A stretch of 64,000 bases of DNA from Akkermansiaceae bacterium (lineage in GTDB: Bacteria > Verrucomicrobiota > Verrucomicrobiia > Verrucomicrobiales > Akkermansiaceae): the NCBI GenBank assembly GCA_018402445.1, contig JAGYIT010000007.1:868001-932000 (forward strand), in the 5' to 3' direction. The notes under the pieces are model-generated. The model had not been told where the DNA came from and made no database searches. It saw only the letters and a program-made list of their open reading frames with translations. This document shows positions 18,632 to 26,914 of the stretch, in pieces. The translations under genes were made by a program, and so were the position numbers. Every line of letters starts with the position of its first letter. Position 1 is the stretch's first letter.

Positions 18632-18973
18632 TTAGCCGGGTGGCCAGGTGAGGGGACGCCCGCCGAGAAGATGGACGTGGATGTGCGGGACGGTCTCGCC
18701 CCCGTGTGGGCCGTTGTTGATGACGACTCGGTATCCGCTTTCCGCGATTCCGAGGTCGGCGGCGACCTTAGCGGCGGTGAGAAGCAGATGGCCTAGGACG
18801 GTTTGGTCTTCCGCGGTCGCCTCGCCGACGCGGGGTATGACCTTGTTCGGGACGACGAGGATGTGGACGGGTGCCTGCGGGGAAATGTCTCTGAAGGCGA
18901 AGCAGAGTTCATCACGGTGAATCACATCGGAGGGGATCTCGCCATCGCGAATTTTCTCGAAAATCGTCTTCAC
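18632..18973 (-). CDS. HIT-family nucleotide hydrolase
   Basis: 113-aa histidine-triad protein, probably hydrolysing nucleoside 5'-phosphoramidates or AMP conjugates in the cytoplasm. The triad is PHIHVHLLGG near the C-terminus. The GTG at 18973 (VKTIFEKIRDGEIPS) is chosen because HIT proteins of ~113 aa start with this exact segment; upstream in-frame ATGs would add 10-33 unlike residues. Confidence 0.9.
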   Translation of the reverse strand: MKTIFEKIRDGEIPSDVIHRDELCFAFRDISPQAPVHILVVPNKVIPRVGEATAEDQTVLGHLLLTAAKVAADLGIAESGYRVVINNGPHGGETVPHIHVHLLGGRPLTWPPG

Positions 18974-19087
18974 TGCGGGTTCAAGCTGGCAGGGGAAGGG
19001 CATTCCGGCAAACGCGAAAAAACGGCGGTTGGGTGATTCCCGCTCATCGGCCTTGCGCGGGACGCGTCCCATGGCCTAGTCAGGTTC

Positions 19088-19726
19088 GTGCCGATTCCTG
19101 AAAACCGAAGGCGTGCGCAGGGTGCGTGGAAGGCTACCCTCCTGCGCGGCCTGCTGATCTGCGCGGGCAGCGTGACGATCCTGCTGCCTGCATGGCTGCC
19201 GAACCGCCCGGGCGTGCCGCTGGAGCGCGGCACCGTGGAGCTGATGCAGGCAGGCCTGCTGGCGGCGGCAGCGGCGGTAATGATCGGCGCTCTCGCCCAC
19301 GCGGGGAAACGGCGGGCGGTGTGCCGGGTGCTGGCGTTCTGCCTCGCGGCGGCGCTGGTTGGCGAGCTGGAGGATTTTATTTCCGGAATCCTTGCCTGGC
19401 CGTTTCCGGACAAGTGGGTGATCGGCGCGCTGCTCGGCGCGGCACTCATCACCGGGATCCGCCACCGCTGGGTGATGCTCCGTTTTTTCGAAACGATGGG
19501 CCATCATGCGGGCGCTGGCTTCATCGCCGCGGCGCTGCTGATCCTCTACGTATTCAACCGCGTGGTTGGCGCGCCGCCCTTCTGGCAGGCGGCGCTGGGC
19601 GACACGTTTTCCCCGGAGATCCCGCGCATCTGCAAGAGTTACCTGGAGCTGCTCGCATGTTATTTCATCCTCGTCGGCACGCTCGGCCTGGCGATCACTC
19701 TGGGTAGGCGGGAGGAACTCGACTAG
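19088..19726 (+). CDS. Multi-pass membrane protein of unknown function
   Basis: 212 aa from a GTG start. Four or five hydrophobic helices are seen (residues ~18-37, 52-70, 80-95, 110-122, 142-160, 190-205). Its stop is directly followed by the ATG of the acyltransferase gene, so the two form an operon and a role in envelope lipid metabolism is a fair inference. No family recognised. Confidence 0.6.
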   Translation: MPIPENRRRAQGAWKATLLRGLLICAGSVTILLPAWLPNRPGVPLERGTVELMQAGLLAAAAAVMIGALAHAGKRRAVCRVLAFCLAAALVGELEDFISGILAWPFPDKWVIGALLGAALITGIRHRWVMLRFFETMGHHAGAGFIAAALLILYVFNRVVGAPPFWQAALGDTFSPEIPRICKSYLELLACYFILVGTLGLAITLGRREELD

Positions 19727-20893
19727 ATGGAAGCCGGGTTCGTGAAAAAACTCAAGTGGCGGATCGAGGCGGGCGCGCATTCGGGCACCGCCGCTCTTCT
19801 GCGGCTGCTGCCGGCCGAGACGGTGTTCGCGGTGGGCGAGTTCCTAGGGCGCGCGCTCTGGCCCTTTATAAAAGGGCGGCGGAATACGATCGCGCGGAAC
19901 ATCAGGATCGCGGGGGAGGTCGGCGCGGAGGAGAGCGAAGCTGCGGCGCGGACATCCTTCATCCGCACTGTGGCGAACCTGATGTGCTCCTCCGTTTCCG
20001 CCAACCTGCGCGGCGAGGACATCGGCGAGCTTCTGGAGGTGGAGAACCCCGAGTTGCTCGCGGAGGCGGCGGCGAAAGGGAAGGGGGTCATGCTGCTGCT
20101 GGCGCACATGGGGAATTGGGAGCTGCTCACGCGCTTGCACCGGACGTTTCCCGAGGGGGTGAAAATCGGCGGCTTCTACCGTCCGCTAAACAACCCCATC
20201 CTCAACGAACGCGTGCTCCGCGAGCGGCAGGCGGATGGCGCGAGGATGTTCTCGAAGCGCGACAGTCTCCACCACGTCAGCGGTTTCTTGCGTGAAAACG
20301 GGGTCGTGGGCATCCTCGCGGATCAACGCGTCGGCTGGCAGGGCGAGCTGGTGCCGTTTTTCGGAAGGCTCACTCGCGTCAGCCCGGTGCCGAGCCTGCT
20401 GGCGCGGCGGTGTAAGAGTGAGGTGCTCGCCCTTTCCTTCCGCACCGTCGCGCCGGGGAAATGGAGCGCGCGCTACCACCGCGTTGAAACACCCCACTCC
20501 ACCGCGAACTGCATGAGAGCGCTGGAGGCGGCGATGAAAGTTTCCATGACCGATGTCTTCTGGCTCCAGGAACGCTGGAAGCTGTATATCGGGAAGAAGG
20601 TTTCCCCGGTGAAATGGCTCGGCGACATGGAGGCGCAGGGCGAAAAACCGCACCGCGTGCTGGTCTGGGCGAAAGACAGCGAAAAGGATCTACCGCTGCC
20701 CGCTGGCTGCCTCCATCCGGATATCAACCACGAACATGCCATCGGCAAAGAGGTGAACGACCTGGAGGCCATCGACCGCGCCCAAATTCTGCCCATCGAC
20801 TACATCCTCACTTTCTCGAAGCACCCCGGCCTCCGCACCAAGGCGCGCGAACTCGGCATCCGAGTTCATTCCGTTTCCCATTTCTCAGAATAG
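19727..20893 (+). CDS. LpxL/HtrB-type lysophospholipid acyltransferase with C-terminal extension
   Basis: 388 aa. The acyltransferase signature HMGNWELL (~117), GGFYRPLNNPILNE (~138) and ILADQRVGWQGELVPFFG (~190-207) match late acyltransferases of lipid A and related lipids at the inner membrane. These normally end near residue 290; here about 95 residues follow (RVLVWAKDSEKDLPLPAGCL, DYILTFSKHPGLRTKARELG), which I do not recognise. Directly coupled to the preceding membrane protein and overlapping the convergent rnhC stop by 9 bp. Confidence 0.85.
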   Translation: MEAGFVKKLKWRIEAGAHSGTAALLRLLPAETVFAVGEFLGRALWPFIKGRRNTIARNIRIAGEVGAEESEAAARTSFIRTVANLMCSSVSANLRGEDIGELLEVENPELLAEAAAKGKGVMLLLAHMGNWELLTRLHRTFPEGVKIGGFYRPLNNPILNERVLRERQADGARMFSKRDSLHHVSGFLRENGVVGILADQRVGWQGELVPFFGRLTRVSPVPSLLARRCKSEVLALSFRTVAPGKWSARYHRVETPHSTANCMRALEAAMKVSMTDVFWLQERWKLYIGKKVSPVKWLGDMEAQGEKPHRVLVWAKDSEKDLPLPAGCLHPDINHEHAIGKEVNDLEAIDRAQILPIDYILTFSKHPGLRTKARELGIRVHSVSHFSE

Positions 20894-21799
20894 CTCGCCA
20901 ACCACCTGTTGGGTTGTCTTGAAATGTAGCTTGGCGAATTTTCCGAGGACTTCGGAGCTGTGCGTCGCCACAAGTTTTTTCCCCGCATCTACCACCAGCG
21001 AGGAGCAGCCGAGCGGGATCGTGAAGCCCGCCTTTTTCGTGGCGGCGTCCATCCAGTCGATGAAACGCTCGCGCGCCAGGATCGAGGCGGCGGCGACGGC
21101 GGTATCGGATTCGCCCTTGGTGCGCTGGTCGAGTTTTAGGGAAATGTTTTTCTTTTTCAGCGCGGTCTGGAGGACATCGGCGCGCGCGAATTGGTCGGAG
21201 AGGGCGCGGGGGCAATCCGGCTTTTTCTTCGCAAGTTCCTCGATCACGGTCGCGTGGCCCCAGGCGAGCATGCGGTTGAGGTTTTTGAAGGATGCGTAGA
21301 GTTCGTTGTATTTTTCCGGACGTAGGGCGATGACATCGAAGGCGATGCCAGGCGTGGCCTTGATCACCGCGGCGAGCTTGCGGATCGCCGCGGCGGAGGT
21401 GACTCGCTTGGAATCCATCACGCCGCTGTTGATGAGATGCCGCGTGATCTCCGCATCGGTATAGACCCCGGCGATCACCAGCGGGCCGAAAAAATCACCT
21501 TTGCCGCTCTCATCAATCCCGAAGTGCGGCGCGAAATGCTCCGGATCCGCGATCTCTTCGTAGCCGAGTTTTGCTTCGCCGGTGACCTCCGGCTCCAGCG
21601 TGAAGCGGATGAAGTCTCCGGTGCCCTTGCCCTGGATCAAGACCTTCGGCCCTTTCGAGTAAACGCTCACGTTGAGTTTGCCCTTCTTCGCCGCGAAAAT
21701 CGTGTGTTCCTTCGCCACGAACTCGAAGCCCTGCTCTTCCAGTGCGGCCCGTAGTTTCCCAACCTGGGCGGCGGTGAGCGGAGCGGTGTGCGAGGTCAT
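20885..21799 (-). CDS. rnhC: Ribonuclease HIII
   Basis: 304-aa RNase HIII that removes RNA from RNA-DNA hybrids. An N-terminal TBP-like substrate-binding domain (~1-85, VSVYSKGPKVLIQGKGTGDF) precedes the catalytic domain with the signature GIDESGKGDFFGP (D, E), VMDSKRV (D) and DQRTKGESD. The length is normal for type HIII and longer than HII. The start is set by the ATG at 21799. Confidence 0.95.
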   Translation of the reverse strand: MTSHTAPLTAAQVGKLRAALEEQGFEFVAKEHTIFAAKKGKLNVSVYSKGPKVLIQGKGTGDFIRFTLEPEVTGEAKLGYEEIADPEHFAPHFGIDESGKGDFFGPLVIAGVYTDAEITRHLINSGVMDSKRVTSAAAIRKLAAVIKATPGIAFDVIALRPEKYNELYASFKNLNRMLAWGHATVIEELAKKKPDCPRALSDQFARADVLQTALKKKNISLKLDQRTKGESDTAVAAASILARERFIDWMDAATKKAGFTIPLGCSSLVVDAGKKLVATHSSEVLGKFAKLHFKTTQQVVGELF

Positions 21800-21908
21800 C
21801 TGCTGGCTAGCTTAGGCAGGGCGCCCGTCCAGATCCAGCCTTCCGTGCCCTTGTTCCGCCAGCGCCGAAACCGCTTTCCGATCCGCCCAACATCGTTAGG
21901 ATCTGCCC

Positions 21909-22658
21909 ATGAGATTTTTGAAAATACTGATACCTGCGGCTTGCCTGGCCTCTTGCGGTGGCTCCGGCGGCCCGGGTTCCTCGCCCGCATTGCCGCCTCC
22001 CAAAGCCTCACCCGCGATTTTCAAAAGCTACCACACCGACCGCAACGCGGGCATGGCCGAGGGCTGGACGCGCGGCATGGACATGTCCGGCGTCTCTTTC
22101 AACGACACCCGCACCGCCACCCTCATCACCCCGCGCCACGTTGTCATGGCGAAGCATTACGCCAGACCCGCCGCCGCGCCCGTCGTTTTCCACGACCGCA
22201 ACGGCAAGCGCATCCAGCGGAAACTCATCGGCTTCGCGGGCGGTGCGGGGGATGTCATGGTCGGCCTGCTGGACGAGCCGGTGCCCGCCAATTACCGCCC
22301 CTACCCCCTGCCCGCCGCAGGATCTGACACCTCCGCGCTGGTCGGCAGGGCGGTGATTGTCAGCGACCAGAACCGCAACCTCTTCGTGCATCTCATCGCC
22401 GGCGTCGGAAACGGGATGATCCATTTCAGGCATGACACCTCCGAACGCAACGGCTGGTCGAAGAACCTCATCGTCGGCGACAGCGGCAACCCCTCCTTTG
22501 TAATCGTGGGCAACGAACTTGTGCTGGTGGAAACCCACACCACCGGCGGCCCGGGCGCGGGGCCATATTACGGTGATGCCACCGTGCAGCGAAGTGTGCG
22601 GGAGGCCGTGGAGAAACTCGACCCCGCCCACCGCATCCGCACGGTCTCTATCCGTTGA
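21909..22658 (+). CDS. Lipoprotein trypsin-like serine protease
   Basis: 249 aa. The signal peptide ends in a lipobox (CLASC, Cys ~16), so it is lipid-anchored, followed by a short Gly/Pro-rich linker. A chymotrypsin-fold triad can be traced: His in ITPRHVVMAKHY (~74), Asp in GGAGDVMVGLLDEP (~110), Ser in IVGDSGNPSFVI (~187). The sequence around them is divergent, so it could be an inactive homologue, but all three residues are present. Monocistronic. Confidence 0.72.
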   Translation: MRFLKILIPAACLASCGGSGGPGSSPALPPPKASPAIFKSYHTDRNAGMAEGWTRGMDMSGVSFNDTRTATLITPRHVVMAKHYARPAAAPVVFHDRNGKRIQRKLIGFAGGAGDVMVGLLDEPVPANYRPYPLPAAGSDTSALVGRAVIVSDQNRNLFVHLIAGVGNGMIHFRHDTSERNGWSKNLIVGDSGNPSFVIVGNELVLVETHTTGGPGAGPYYGDATVQRSVREAVEKLDPAHRIRTVSIR

Positions 22659-22716
22659 GGCGGTTCCCGGAAATTTTTGATGGGCAGGCGGGCGGAGATG
22701 GTGGAGTGTTCCGCAA

Positions 22717-23640
22717 ATGAAAGCCTTGTTTCCCGCCATCTGTGTCGTCGCACTCGCGCTGGGCGTCGTTGCTTATAATCCTGCCACCGAACAGCCGCCC
22801 GCCGGCGCCGCGGAGAAAATCGCGGAGGCCATCCCCTCCGAGGCGTATGCGAAAGCGCAGAAACCCCGCAAGCTCCTCGTCTTTTCCCGCACTAACGGTT
22901 TCCGCCACGGATCCATCGTCACCGGCAAGCTCGCCCTCTCGGAAATGGGCAAAACCACCGGCGCTTTCGAGGCCATCATCAGCGACGACCTCGCTATGTT
23001 CGAGGAGGACAAAATCGGCCAGTTTGACGCGATCTGCTTCCTCAGCACCACGCAGAACGCCTTCGCCCCTTTCAAGGCCGAGATGAAAAAAATGAGCGAG
23101 GAGGAAAAAGCGGGTGCCAAGGAGCGCGAGCTGCGGCTCAAGGATAACCTCATGGCATACATCAAGGGTGGCGGTGGCTTCGTCGGCATTCACGCCGCAA
23201 CGGACACATTCTACGAGTGGCGGGAATACGGCGATATGATGAACGGATACTTCGACGGCCACCCGTGGATGGCTGGCACGCAGGTGAGCCTTTATGTCGA
23301 GCCGGGCCAGGAGGAGCATCCGCTCGCCGTGATGTTCGGGGGCGAGAGGCTTGAGTTCAAGGAGGAGATCTACCAGTTCAAGGCTCCCTACGATTCCTCG
23401 AAAGTCCACATGCTCCTCCGCATCGACCCCGAGAAATCCGCAAAGGTGAAAGGACTTAAGCGTGAGGACAACGACTACGGGGTCTCTTGGGCGCGGAACT
23501 GGGATAAAGGTCGCGTTTTTTACAGCTCCCTGGGTCATAACCACGAGATGTTCTGGCATCCCAAAGTACTCCTCCACTACCTCGCCGGAATCCAATGGGC
23601 CATGGGCGACCTCAAGGCCGAACTCGGCGAGGGGAAATGA
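22717..23640 (+). CDS. ThuA-domain secreted protein
   Basis: 307 aa with an N-terminal signal anchor (FPAICVVALALGVVAY) and a ThuA domain (class I glutamine-amidotransferase fold): KLLVFSRTNGFRHGSI, GGGGFVGIHAATDTFYEW, and GRVFYSSLGHNHEMFWHP with the trehalose-utilisation-type GH motif. ThuA proteins are linked to sugar oxidation; activity here is unproven. Stands alone. Confidence 0.9.
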   Translation: MKALFPAICVVALALGVVAYNPATEQPPAGAAEKIAEAIPSEAYAKAQKPRKLLVFSRTNGFRHGSIVTGKLALSEMGKTTGAFEAIISDDLAMFEEDKIGQFDAICFLSTTQNAFAPFKAEMKKMSEEEKAGAKERELRLKDNLMAYIKGGGGFVGIHAATDTFYEWREYGDMMNGYFDGHPWMAGTQVSLYVEPGQEEHPLAVMFGGERLEFKEEIYQFKAPYDSSKVHMLLRIDPEKSAKVKGLKREDNDYGVSWARNWDKGRVFYSSLGHNHEMFWHPKVLLHYLAGIQWAMGDLKAELGEGK

Positions 23641-23760
23641 GTATTGCCCGGACTCGGAAATGAGAACCACGAAATATACGAAACACAGGGAGATTCACAG
23701 ATAGCATGATCCGTTTTCTTCGTGTGTTGATGACATTTTCTGCTTCCCCATCTTCCCTTT

Positions 23761-23800
23761 TAGCCACACAGCCCCACTTCTAGCCACACAGCCCCACTTC
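23761..23800 (+). repeat. Perfect 2 x 20-bp tandem duplication
   Basis: TAGCCACACAGCCCCACTTC occurs twice head to tail, ending 4 bp before the ATG of the next gene. The second copy forms the translation-initiation region of that gene; there is no visible Shine-Dalgarno in it. Confidence 0.9.
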
Positions 23801-23804
23801 CACC

Positions 23805-24332
23805 ATGGACTTCTTTCTCGATAACATCTTCATCATCATATTGCTCTTCGTCGGGGCGATCTCGCAGTGGCTCAAGTCCCGTGGTGAAGCCGCGCAGGGA
23901 CAAGATCCCGGCTACGATCCCGCCGATTTTGAGGAAATGATCGAAGAGGCGGAGCGCCGCCAATCCCGCCCCGCTGTCCCGCCGCCGCTGCCCGCCCCCT
24001 CTTTTCCCCGGCCTCAGCAGGGTGGCGCCGCTGCCCCGGCGCCCGTCTTGCGCCGCAGCCAGCAGCGCGAAGCTGCCCGGCCCGCCGTACCTGCCTACGA
24101 TAGCGCCGCGGAGCTGGCGCGGCAGGAGGAGATCGCCGAGAAAATCAGGGAGCTGAAGCGCGCCAAGGGAGCCAGGGAGACTGCCGACCAGGCCATCCCC
24201 CGCGTCCGCCCGGCAGGCGCTTCCGGCCTCACTGCCGCTACATCCCTCCACGCCCGCCTCCGCAACCGCTACGAGCTCCGCCAGGCCATCGTAATCAAGG
24301 AGATCCTCGAAAAACCGATCAGTCTGCGCTGA
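23805..24332 (+). CDS. Membrane-anchored protein with Pro/Ala-rich linker, unknown
   Basis: 175 aa. An N-terminal helix (FLDNIFIIILLFVGAISQW) anchors it; then an acidic stretch, a Pro/Ala/Arg-rich linker (~58-100), a charged helix (SAAELARQEEIAEKIRELKRAKG) and a C-terminal motif LRNRYELRQAIVIKEILEKPISLR. The last part is typical of conserved verrucomicrobial small proteins of unknown role. The start lies right after a 20-bp tandem duplication. Confidence 0.7.
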   Translation: MDFFLDNIFIIILLFVGAISQWLKSRGEAAQGQDPGYDPADFEEMIEEAERRQSRPAVPPPLPAPSFPRPQQGGAAAPAPVLRRSQQREAARPAVPAYDSAAELARQEEIAEKIRELKRAKGARETADQAIPRVRPAGASGLTAATSLHARLRNRYELRQAIVIKEILEKPISLR

Positions 24333-24495
24333 GCCGTGCGCTGCTTTTCCCCGGCCGGTATGCCTTGGAGACTGTGGAATCGGCTGTGGGCCTTGCCAAA
24401 GCGCGCTTTTGTTTCCGCCGCAGGGATATGATTCTATGGCCTGTGTCATTCTGTTAGCGCAAAAAACTTGCGTTAGTCGATAATCGTTTTAGGTT

Positions 24496-25389
24496 GTGTG
24501 CGTGAATGCGTGTCGTCTGTTGCTGGTGTGTTTTTTCGGGGTGCTGGGTTTTACCCATGCTGCCGAACTGAAGGTCGCCTCCCTACATCCGTTGGTCGGC
24601 GACCTGTTGCGGCAGGTAGGGGGGGATAAGGTGGAGATCGTGGATCTGATCGGGCCGAATGGCGATCCGCATTCCTTCGAACCCGCACCGAAGGATCTCG
24701 CCGCCGCCGATGGAGCATCCCTCTATTTCGCGTCTGGTATGGGCATGGAAGGTTATCTGCCGGATCTGCGCGAAATCCTGGTCGGCAAGGCGCGCATCGT
24801 GGAGGTCGGCCGGACGCTCCCCGCGCTTCACGGCAAGTGCGATCATGAAGGGCATGACCATGCACATGACCATGAGGTCGATCCTCATTGGTGGCACTCG
24901 GTCGATCTTTTCCGTCGCGCGGCGGGCGTGGTGGCCGATGAGCTATCCGCAGCGAGTCCGCAGAATAAGGAGCTTTTCCAGGCGAACGCGCAGGCCTACC
25001 GCGCAAAGCTCGACGAGCTGGAAAAATGGGTGAAGCGGGAAGTGATCCGTATCCCGCGCGACCGCCGCAAGTTGGCGACCGCCCACGCGGCCTTCCAATA
25101 TTTTTGTGAGGCCTACGGCTTCGAGGCCTATCCGGTGCAGGGCTTGAATCGCGAGCGCATGCCGGATGCGGCAAAGCTCGCGGAGCTGATCGCCACCCTG
25201 AAAAAGGAACGCGTGGCCGCCGTTTTCCCCGAAAAGGAATCGAACCCCAAGATGCTCGAAAGCCTCACCCGCGACAGCGGCATCAAGCTCGGCGGCGAAC
25301 TCGTGGCGGACGGGCGCGGCATGACCAGCTATGAGGAAATGGTGCGTTCCAACGTCACCGCCATCGTCGCGGCGCTCAGCGCAAAGTGA
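24496..25389 (+). CDS. Zinc/manganese ABC transporter substrate-binding protein (ZnuA-like)
   Basis: 297 aa with a signal peptide ending near HAA (residue 23) and the cluster A-I fold. Metal ligands are suggested by PHSFEP (~58), a His-rich loop HGKCDHEGHDHAHDHEVDPH (~111-130) typical of zinc carriers, TAHAAFQYF (~195) and the later Glu/Asp region. It binds Zn2+ in the periplasm for an ATP-driven importer. No znuB/znuC or fur-type gene is next to it. GTG start at 24496; a GTG two codons later is equally possible. Confidence 0.85.
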   Translation: MCVNACRLLLVCFFGVLGFTHAAELKVASLHPLVGDLLRQVGGDKVEIVDLIGPNGDPHSFEPAPKDLAAADGASLYFASGMGMEGYLPDLREILVGKARIVEVGRTLPALHGKCDHEGHDHAHDHEVDPHWWHSVDLFRRAAGVVADELSAASPQNKELFQANAQAYRAKLDELEKWVKREVIRIPRDRRKLATAHAAFQYFCEAYGFEAYPVQGLNRERMPDAAKLAELIATLKKERVAAVFPEKESNPKMLESLTRDSGIKLGGELVADGRGMTSYEEMVRSNVTAIVAALSAK

Positions 25390-26134
25390 GGCCTACCGGG
25401 CAGTGGTCGGATCCGTGAACGTGGGATAGGATCGTCGCCTCCGCGACACGGCCGATCAGCGACGGCGAGACCCCGAAGTAATCGATTCTCCAACCCACAT
25501 TCCGCTCCCGCGCCCCGCCGCGATATGACCACCACGAGTAGGCTCCGGTTTGGTCGGGATAAAGGTGGCGGTAGGTGTCGATGAAGCCGCTCTCTAACAA
25601 CTCGGTGAAGCTCGCGCGCTCCTCGTCGGAGAAGCCCGCCGTCTGGCGGTTTTCCTTAGGGCGGGCGAGGTCGATTTCTTGGTGGGCTACATTGAGATCG
25701 CCGCAGAAAATGACGGGTTTGGAGAGGGCGAGGCGGTTCAGGTGGGTGCGGAACGCGGCGTCCCACTCCAGCCGGTAAGGCAGGCGGCGCAGGCCGTCCT
25801 GGGCGTTGACCGTATAGACGTTGACGAGGTGGAAGTCCGGGAACTCAAGGGTGATCACGCGGCCTTCGCGGTCATGGTCGCAGATCCCGAAGCCGTGCGT
25901 CACCGCCAGTGGCGCTTCTTTGGTGAAGATCGCGGTGCCGGAGTAGCCCGGTTTTTCCGCCGAGTTCCAGAACGACTTGTAAGCGCCGAACTCAAGCGGC
26001 AGCTCCACCTGTTCCTCACGCGCCTTCGTTTCCTGCAGGCAGAGGATGTCGGGGTTTTCGGACGAGATGAAATTCGGCAAACCCTTGCCAAGCGTGGCGC
26101 GGATGCCGTTAACGTTCCAAGAGATCAGTTTCAT
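25376..26134 (-). CDS. xth: Exodeoxyribonuclease III
   Basis: 252-aa AP endonuclease/3'-5' exonuclease for base-excision repair. Family motifs: MKLISWNVNGIRA (metal Asn), LQETK (Glu), YSGTAIFTK, FCGDLNVAH (Asp-Asn), IDYFGVS and the final GSDHCPV (Asp-His). The start at 26134 is chosen from the family N-terminus; an ATG three codons upstream lies in a repeat tract. It overlaps the convergent ZnuA-like gene by 14 bp. Confidence 0.95.
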   Translation of the reverse strand: MKLISWNVNGIRATLGKGLPNFISSENPDILCLQETKAREEQVELPLEFGAYKSFWNSAEKPGYSGTAIFTKEAPLAVTHGFGICDHDREGRVITLEFPDFHLVNVYTVNAQDGLRRLPYRLEWDAAFRTHLNRLALSKPVIFCGDLNVAHQEIDLARPKENRQTAGFSDEERASFTELLESGFIDTYRHLYPDQTGAYSWWSYRGGARERNVGWRIDYFGVSPSLIGRVAEATILSHVHGSDHCPVGLTLR

Positions 26135-26172
26135 AAAATTCAATATTCAAATTTCAAGTTTCAAGGAAGAGC
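26135..26172. repeat. TTCAAATTTCAAG-type dispersed tract
   Basis: AAAATTCAATATTCAAATTT then CAAGTTTCAAGGAAGAGC directly upstream of the xth start, close to the tract before the lipase gene at 18541-18580. Confidence 0.6.
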
Positions 26173-26247
26173 TTACTTCCGCTCGCGCGACCAGCATGGG
26201 AGCCCGGCGTGCGATTGCCCAATCTGAAAACAACGGATCATGACAGG

Positions 26248-26283
26248 AAGTGGGAAATCGCCAATTTCCCACTTGCTTTTTTT
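26248..26283 (+). terminator. Rho-independent terminator upstream of TA-like pair
   Basis: Perfect 11-bp stem AAGTGGGAAAT / ATTTCCCACTT with a 5-nt loop, then GC and seven T. No gene on the plus strand ends before it, so it ends either an unannotated short RNA or works as an attenuator in the leader of the pair at 26307. Confidence 0.75.
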
Positions 26284-26306
26284 CGGTTCACTGGCAGGTA
26301 TGGGCT

Positions 26307-26576
26307 ATGAGAACCACAGTCACCCTGCGACCGGATACGAAAGGACGCGTTGCCTTGGGCAAGTTGGCTCTAGGAGTCAGTAGCTTCCATGCAACAACGG
26401 ACGACAAAGGGCGCATCATTTTGGAGCCATACACGGAAATACCCGCGAGTGAGAAGTGGCTGTTCGACAACAAGCCTGCCTTGGCTGCTGTCAAGAAGGG
26501 CTTAAGCCAGGCCGCCGCAGGCCGCATCAAATCGCTTGGCAGCTTCGCCCGTTTCGCCAACGACGAAATCGACTGA
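26307..26576 (+). CDS. Antitoxin-like protein of a type II module
   Basis: 89 aa. The N-terminal half (MRTTVTLRPDTKGRVALG, then TTDDKGRIILEPYTEI) looks like an AbrB-type or related DNA-binding antitoxin with two similar beta hairpins; the C-terminal part would neutralise the toxin. The ATG at 26307 follows a terminator by 24 bp. It ends 3 bp before the toxin-like gene, a coupling typical of type II modules. Family assignment is by context as well as sequence. Confidence 0.6.
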   Translation: MRTTVTLRPDTKGRVALGKLALGVSSFHATTDDKGRIILEPYTEIPASEKWLFDNKPALAAVKKGLSQAAAGRIKSLGSFARFANDEID

Positions 26577-26579
26577 TCC

Positions 26580-26876
26580 GTGACCTACGAACTCTTTTTT
26601 ACGGATCAGGCGGTTGCGGATCTCGACACGCTGGAAGCGGATGCGGGTCTGGCGAAGCGGCTGAAGGCTGTGAGAAAATCACTGGCAATGCTAGAAACCA
26701 ACCCCCGTCATCCCGGGCTGAACACACACAAATTTAACTCGCTCAGGGGGCCGGGAGACGTGGAGGTTTTTGAAGCCTACGCGGAAAACAAAACCCCCGC
26801 CGCGTGGCGGATTTTCTGGTATTACGGCCCGGACAGGAAGCAAATCACGATCCTCACCATCACACCGCATCCCTGA
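26580..26876 (+). CDS. RelE/ParE-like toxin
   Basis: 98 aa from a GTG start 3 bp after the antitoxin-like gene. FFTDQAVADLDTLEAD, LNTHKFNSLRGPGDVEVFEAY and WRIFWYYGPDRKQITILTITPHP follow the helix-helix-beta-sheet layout of RelE/ParE proteins, with the terminal strand bearing the usual Arg/Lys/Tyr residues. It probably cleaves mRNA or poisons gyrase; the sequence does not tell which. Confidence 0.68.
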   Translation: MTYELFFTDQAVADLDTLEADAGLAKRLKAVRKSLAMLETNPRHPGLNTHKFNSLRGPGDVEVFEAYAENKTPAAWRIFWYYGPDRKQITILTITPHP

Positions 26877-26914
26877 TTGCGCGGGGGCAGGGCAGGATGT
26901 GAGCCTCCGTCGGC

